From NCBI GenBank assembly GCA_949130485.1, contig OX422184.1:18368324-18432323 (forward strand): 64,000 nucleotides of DNA, given 5' to 3'. Both the position numbers and the translations under genes were made by a program. How positions within the stretch are numbered: the first letter of the stretch is position 1; every line of letters begins with the position of its first letter. Source of the DNA: Agelas oroides. Taxonomy: Eukaryota; Porifera; Demospongiae; Agelasida; Agelasidae. Below are positions 61,279 to 64,000 of the stretch, piece after piece. A model generated the notes under the pieces. That model saw only the letters and a list, made by a program, of their open reading frames with translations. It did no database searches and had not been told where the DNA came from.

Positions 61279-61449
61279 GTCTCTGCAATGAGGGTGATGT
61301 GAGACTGGTAGCAGCAAATGGCACATTGGGGGTGAGAGAGGGTTGTGTGGAAGTCTGCTTTAATGAGACCTGGGGAACTGTAGCAGATGATGGATGGTCA
61401 ACTAATGATGCCGGTGTTGTGTGCAGACAACTAGGTTTTACTCGATCAA
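61279..61449 (+). CDS. SRCR domain 2, first exon
   Basis: This 171-bp internal exon is bounded by TTATCCAG and A/GTAAGT and is phase 1 at both ends. It encodes 56 whole codons. The order is Leu-Cys-Asn, GDVRLV, an NGT sequon, REGCVEVCFNETWGT (second sequon NET), VADDGW, NDAGVVCRQLGF (C3) and TRS. The match to the SRCR family is strong, but the canonical cysteine C2 of WGTVCDDGW is Ala (GCA). There is also an additional Cys in REGC, where the family usually has Gly-Arg. The remaining half is in the next exon, 61,668-61,835. Two exons per domain with symmetrical phase-1 borders is the exon layout known for group A SRCR domains. The protein is probably secreted or a membrane receptor ectodomain; its ligand cannot be told from this. 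Confidence 0.92.
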
Positions 61450-61667
61450 GTAAGTTCATCTCTACCAGACACTTGAAAATTTATACAAAACACATTATGC
61501 AGGTCTACTGCTGTATAACAGTACCAACATGTTTTCCATAACAGAAAATTATAAGTGTACTTCTTGTTTTGTAGCTTTATAAGGGGTCATGCATCAGTAG
61601 TGGATAAAACTTGTGCAGTTTTGTATGACAGCAGTTTTTCAAGCACTGCTGTGCTGAACCCCTGCAG
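61450..61667 (+). other. Intron inside SRCR domain 2 (218 bp)
   Basis: This is a phase-1 intron from GTAAGT (61,450) to CCCCTGCAG (61,667). A second possible acceptor, TTGTTTTGTAG at 61,574, would add sequence that does not match an SRCR domain, so the downstream acceptor is preferred. Confidence 0.8.
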
Positions 61668-61835
61668 ATGCTCAAGCTGTCACCCAAGGTTTCTTTGGAC
61701 AAGGAACCGGTCCTATTTACCTCACTGCTGTGGCTTGTGGCTCTACACAAAACAGACTGATAGACTGCCCTTACCATACAAACACATCTGGAGACTCACA
61801 TGCAGAGGATGCTGGTGTCCGTTGCAGTGGACCAT
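61668..61835 (+). CDS. SRCR domain 2, second exon
   Basis: This 168-bp exon runs from CCCCTGCAG to T/GTAAGT and is phase 1 at both ends. It completes the domain: DAQAVTQGF-like start, FGQGTGPIYL, VAC (C5), RLIDC (C6), an NTS sequon, DSHAEDAGVRC (C8), then Ser-Gly-Pro. The position normally held by cysteine C7 (as in DCSHSEDAGV of domain 1) is Asp. Known SRCR disulfides pair C2 with C7, C3 with C8 and C5 with C6. Loss of C7 here therefore matches loss of C2 in the first exon, and the other two pairs are intact. With the preceding exon it makes a complete domain of about 112 residues, a normal length. Confidence 0.92.
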
Positions 61836-61847
61836 GTAAGTGCAATA

Positions 61848-62189
61848 CCGTAGATCGGGAGATTTTTGCATTAAAAATAATTTGTGTAAAAAGTTTTCGT
61901 GGTATTGAATTTTTGCAGTTATGTTCAATTTGCAAAAAAAAAATTTCATGGTTGATAATTACAGTACGGATGAACGCCAGTGTATTGAAGTGTCACTATC
62001 CATTGTAGAAAGTGAGCAACTTACCACAAGGGAGACTCAAGGTTCCATGGCCGCAATAGAAGTTGTTACTTCATGCAGGCAAGATTCATTGATCTTCGCT
62101 GAGTACAATTTATTTATTCACATGTCAATATTTCGCAGTGGGCCTCAACCACAAAAATATTTTAACAACGAAATTTTGCCGATCTACAG
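61848..62189. mobile_element. MITE-like element with TIRs and TA target site
   Basis: The left end reads CCGTAGATCGGG at 61,848. The right end, read on the other strand from 62,189, is CTGTAGATCGGC. Each is flanked by TA (61,846-61,847 and 62,190-62,191). The 342-bp interior has no transposase frame and has AT-rich GCAAAAATTT- and TTTTCGTGGT-like tracts. This is the structure of a non-autonomous DNA transposon using TA targets, as in Tc1/mariner-type elements. The family is not identified. Confidence 0.65.
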
Positions 62190-62379
62190 TAACTGTCAAA
62201 TGTCTTTACGTGCTTCTTAGCCTCATGACCATGCAGCTGGCTATAACCTTCAGAAAATCCTTCTAATAACATTGCACTCAATTTACGTATGGGGCTTTTC
62301 ACATTTAGACAGAGTTATTAGAATGTGCCAATCAAATATTGCCATACGAATTACTCGCTACTAATTACTAGCATGTTCC

Positions 62380-62421
62380 CCAGCTCTCGAGCCCACACAC
62401 AAGAGCCTGGAAACGAGCTGG
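62380..62421. repeat. Short hairpin / possible foldback remnant
   Basis: CCAGCTC at 62,380 is mirrored by GAGCTGG at 62,415-62,421 around a GAGCC...GAGCCTGGAAAC interior. It may be a remnant of a small foldback element. With arms of only 7 bp it could be chance. Confidence 0.3.
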
Positions 62422-62775
62422 TTTTTGATTGTGAACATTGCAAAAATTTCTGCCTCACAAAATTTTCCACTACATGTTTCTACTTGTAATAAGAATGACA
62501 GATTCCCATGCTATGAGTTACAGCAATGACTGCAATGAACAAAAGTTCAGTACATGAAGATATTAATTGTAACAAGGCCAGGTGGCTTAAACATGGTGTG
62601 CGTATGCACAAAGTAAGCCTTGCACACGCAAGGTGCATATGGTCAAAGACTGAGGATGACAGAGCTCAAGACAAGAACGAAGGATGGCAAAGCATGCTTT
62701 TGAAGAGTTGGCAGACATTTGCAAGGTTGTTGCCAAAATGACATAGTGGAGTAACTTCACTGTTAGTCATTTTAC

Positions 62776-62940
62776 TTCACTCTGCTTGCCTCTTGCCTTT
62801 GCTCCCTTAGTGTTGTAAGGTGTTGACTGTGCTCTGCTGGCCTTTCAGACTCTTTTATCTGTTTTTCACTCCACTCTGTCTAGCTCTCTTTGCCTTTGCT
62901 TTGTTAGCACTGGCATGTGTTGGCTGTGCTAGCTGTGCTG
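62776..62940. repeat. Imperfect direct repeat in intron
   Basis: Two related pyrimidine-rich segments lie next to each other, about 62,776-62,840 and 62,866-62,940. They share CACTCTG..., CTTTGCCTTTGCT..., TTAG and GTGTTGRCTGTGCT in the same order. The second copy has a few extra bases. Origin unknown. Confidence 0.5.
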
Positions 62941-63488
62941 ACTCTGGTATGAAACAATGAGAATGAGCACAGCTGCAGCAATGAGGACAAATTGCATTTC
63001 TAAGTCCTAAGTGTGATGGATGCTTAGCATGATGAATGTCTACATTTCTAAACATAATGGAAGTTAGCACATAATTATATAAGCCACACCTCACCAACTG
63101 CGAACAGATACTGCAAGATTAGTATCCTCACTGATTTGGTGCTCAGCAATAAACAGCAAATGATATAATGTACAAGTAATTAAGTATAGAATTATGTAGT
63201 CATTTTTTGACATCTTTTCTTTTGAGCATTAGTGAAGCATTGGTTTAGCTTTGCAACAAATATAACGAAAACTACATATCGTGTGCAACAACATGTTGTA
63301 ACATGCTGGTCTTTTGCTCAGACCGCCAAAATCTTGGGTTGAGATAATTCAAGACTAGCATGCCACATAAAGTTGAATTTGAGATCCTAAACCCTAATGA
63401 CACAGTTACAAACACAAAGCTGTCTCCAAATTTCTAGTGATACTATATACGAATTACTTTTGTATGTTATTGTTATGAACTACATGAG

Positions 63489-63756
63489 CATATGTGACAG
63501 TCCTGTGTAGAAAATCACGAGTATTCCATTGCGTATTTGGAGCACATTGCCGCATTCAAAATGCCTTATCACTGAACTTCCGTTTAAAGGCAGGGCTCAC
63601 ACATGCTTCGTAAATGCATCAGACATTCATGCATTTGTAAATCATGTGTGAGCCACCCTGAATGGTAGTTCAACGATACGGCACTTCGAATGCAAAGATA
63701 CGTTCAAAATGTGCAATGGAATGACCTTCAATTTCTACGAGGTACTGTCACATATG
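63489..63756. mobile_element. 268-bp foldback (long inverted repeat) element
   Basis: CATATGTGACAGT at 63,489 is the exact reverse complement of ACTGTCACATATG ending at 63,756. Complementarity continues inwards imperfectly: ATTCCATTGC with GCAATGGAAT, then GGCTCACACATG with CATGTGTGAGCC, and finally AAATGCAT...ATGCATTT around the centre near 63,622. The whole element is close to one large hairpin with no coding content, as in foldback MITEs. No clear target-site duplication was found. Confidence 0.7.
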
Positions 63757-63895
63757 GTTCTGAAAGTCCCTAATTCTTAAAATTTGTGAGACATTTTTAC
63801 ATGTAATAAATCTTCAAGACCAAGTTGGTACAGATCCAACAAGCATTATTCTGAATACTGAATGTGTATGTACGTACCATTATAATAATTTACAG

Positions 63896-64000
63896 CTTTA
63901 TGCAATGATGGAGATATCAGGCTGGATGATGGTATTGCAGAAGAAGAGGGACGTGTTGAAGTTTGTATAAATGAGGCCTGGGGGACAGTGTGTGATGATT
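63896..64000 (+). CDS. SRCR domain 3, first exon (cut by window end)
   Basis: This begins after TTTACAG in phase 1 and encodes Leu-Cys-Asn-Asp, GDIRL, an acidic IAEEEGRVEVCINEAWGT stretch and VCDD, then runs off the window. It matches the start of domain 2 position by position: the leading Leu-Cys, D[V/I]RL, VEVC and WGT. Here canonical C2 (VCDD) is present and the residue before VEV is Arg, the family norm. The domain is therefore expected to be conventional. The remaining part of this exon and the second exon lie to the right of the window. Confidence 0.92.

Larger units (their letters stand above)
61836..63895 (+). other. 2.06-kb intron between SRCR domains 2 and 3
   Basis: This intron starts GTAAGT (61,836) and ends TTTACAG (63,895). 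Its phase-1 ends agree with the flanking exons. It holds a TA-flanked TIR element (61,848-62,189), a small hairpin (62,380-62,421), an imperfect direct repeat (62,776-62,940) and a long foldback element (63,489-63,756). Short open frames inside it lack any recognisable domain and are treated as chance. No further SRCR exon is seen here on either strand. Confidence 0.7.

Noticed and set aside
61299..61541. Open frame starting at an internal ATG-like context and running past 61,449
   Set aside because: The first part is the real SRCR exon frame, but the tail reads through the GTAAGT donor into intron sequence; the exon model is preferred.
61555..61839. 94-codon + strand frame over SRCR domain 2 second exon
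   Set aside because: It is a shadow frame; the SRCR match is in another frame with matching splice phases.
61577..61949. Short - strand frames opposite the SRCR exon and MITE
   Set aside because: No domain or supporting signal; they are antisense shadows.
62526..62741. 71-codon + strand frame in the large intron
   Set aside because: There is no recognisable similarity and no splice signals in the right phase; probably chance.
62855..63097. 80-codon - strand frame in the large intron
   Set aside because: It overlaps the imperfect direct repeat and has no domain; probably chance.

Overview
The window has two very different parts. Positions 1 to about 60,284 form one uninterrupted simple-sequence-derived satellite. 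Positions about 60,285 to 64,000 are ordinary intron-containing eukaryotic DNA carrying part of a multi-domain scavenger receptor cysteine-rich (SRCR) gene on the + strand. Spliceosomal introns (GT...AG, all phase 1), SRCR domains and small foldback/TIR elements in the introns mean an animal genome. The style of the SRCR repeats (leading Leu-Cys, Asp-[Val/Ile]-Arg-Leu, [Gly]-Arg/Cys-Val-Glu-Val-Cys, two exons per domain) fits a sponge or another early-branching or invertebrate animal. The exact taxon is inference and cannot be fixed from this sequence alone.

The satellite is built from one rule: TTGTC followed by one, two, three or occasionally four TGTC units, giving 9-, 13-, 17- and 21-bp steps that are mixed in a non-random order. 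The + strand is almost free of adenine; A appears only in point-variant units such as TATC, TGAC, TTATC, TTGTATGTC, TTGACTG and TTGTAGG. Rare variants act as bar codes and reveal higher-order organisation: a 6,744-bp block present about 2.6 times in tandem (about 21.65-39.0 kb); an 8.35-8.6-kb duplication (about 42.7-49.4 kb against 51.05-58.0 kb); a flank block repeated at about 19.9, 39.0 and 49.0 kb; a 950-bp tandem pair (17,965-19,864); an 817-843-bp tandem pair (10,947-12,430); a 3.28-kb-spaced duplication (about 12.3 and 15.6 kb); and 247-bp spacings near 57.5 and 58.8 kb. Every long open frame in this part, on either strand, is a low-complexity by-product of the repeat (Leu/Ser/Val/Cys on +, Arg/Gln/Thr/Asp/Lys on -), and I do not annotate any as a gene.

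The right-hand end of the satellite joins directly, without an intron boundary, to the middle of an SRCR exon at about 60,285. The exon keeps its 3' half and a good splice donor but has lost its 5' half. Downstream are the second exon of that domain (with a TGA where the last conserved cysteine codon should be), a complete two-exon SRCR domain lacking cysteines C2 and C7 together, a 2.06-kb intron with two recognisable inverted-repeat elements, and the first half-exon of a third SRCR domain that runs off the window. Together they look like a secreted or membrane SRCR-repeat protein whose upstream domain is broken by, or misassembled into, a very large satellite.
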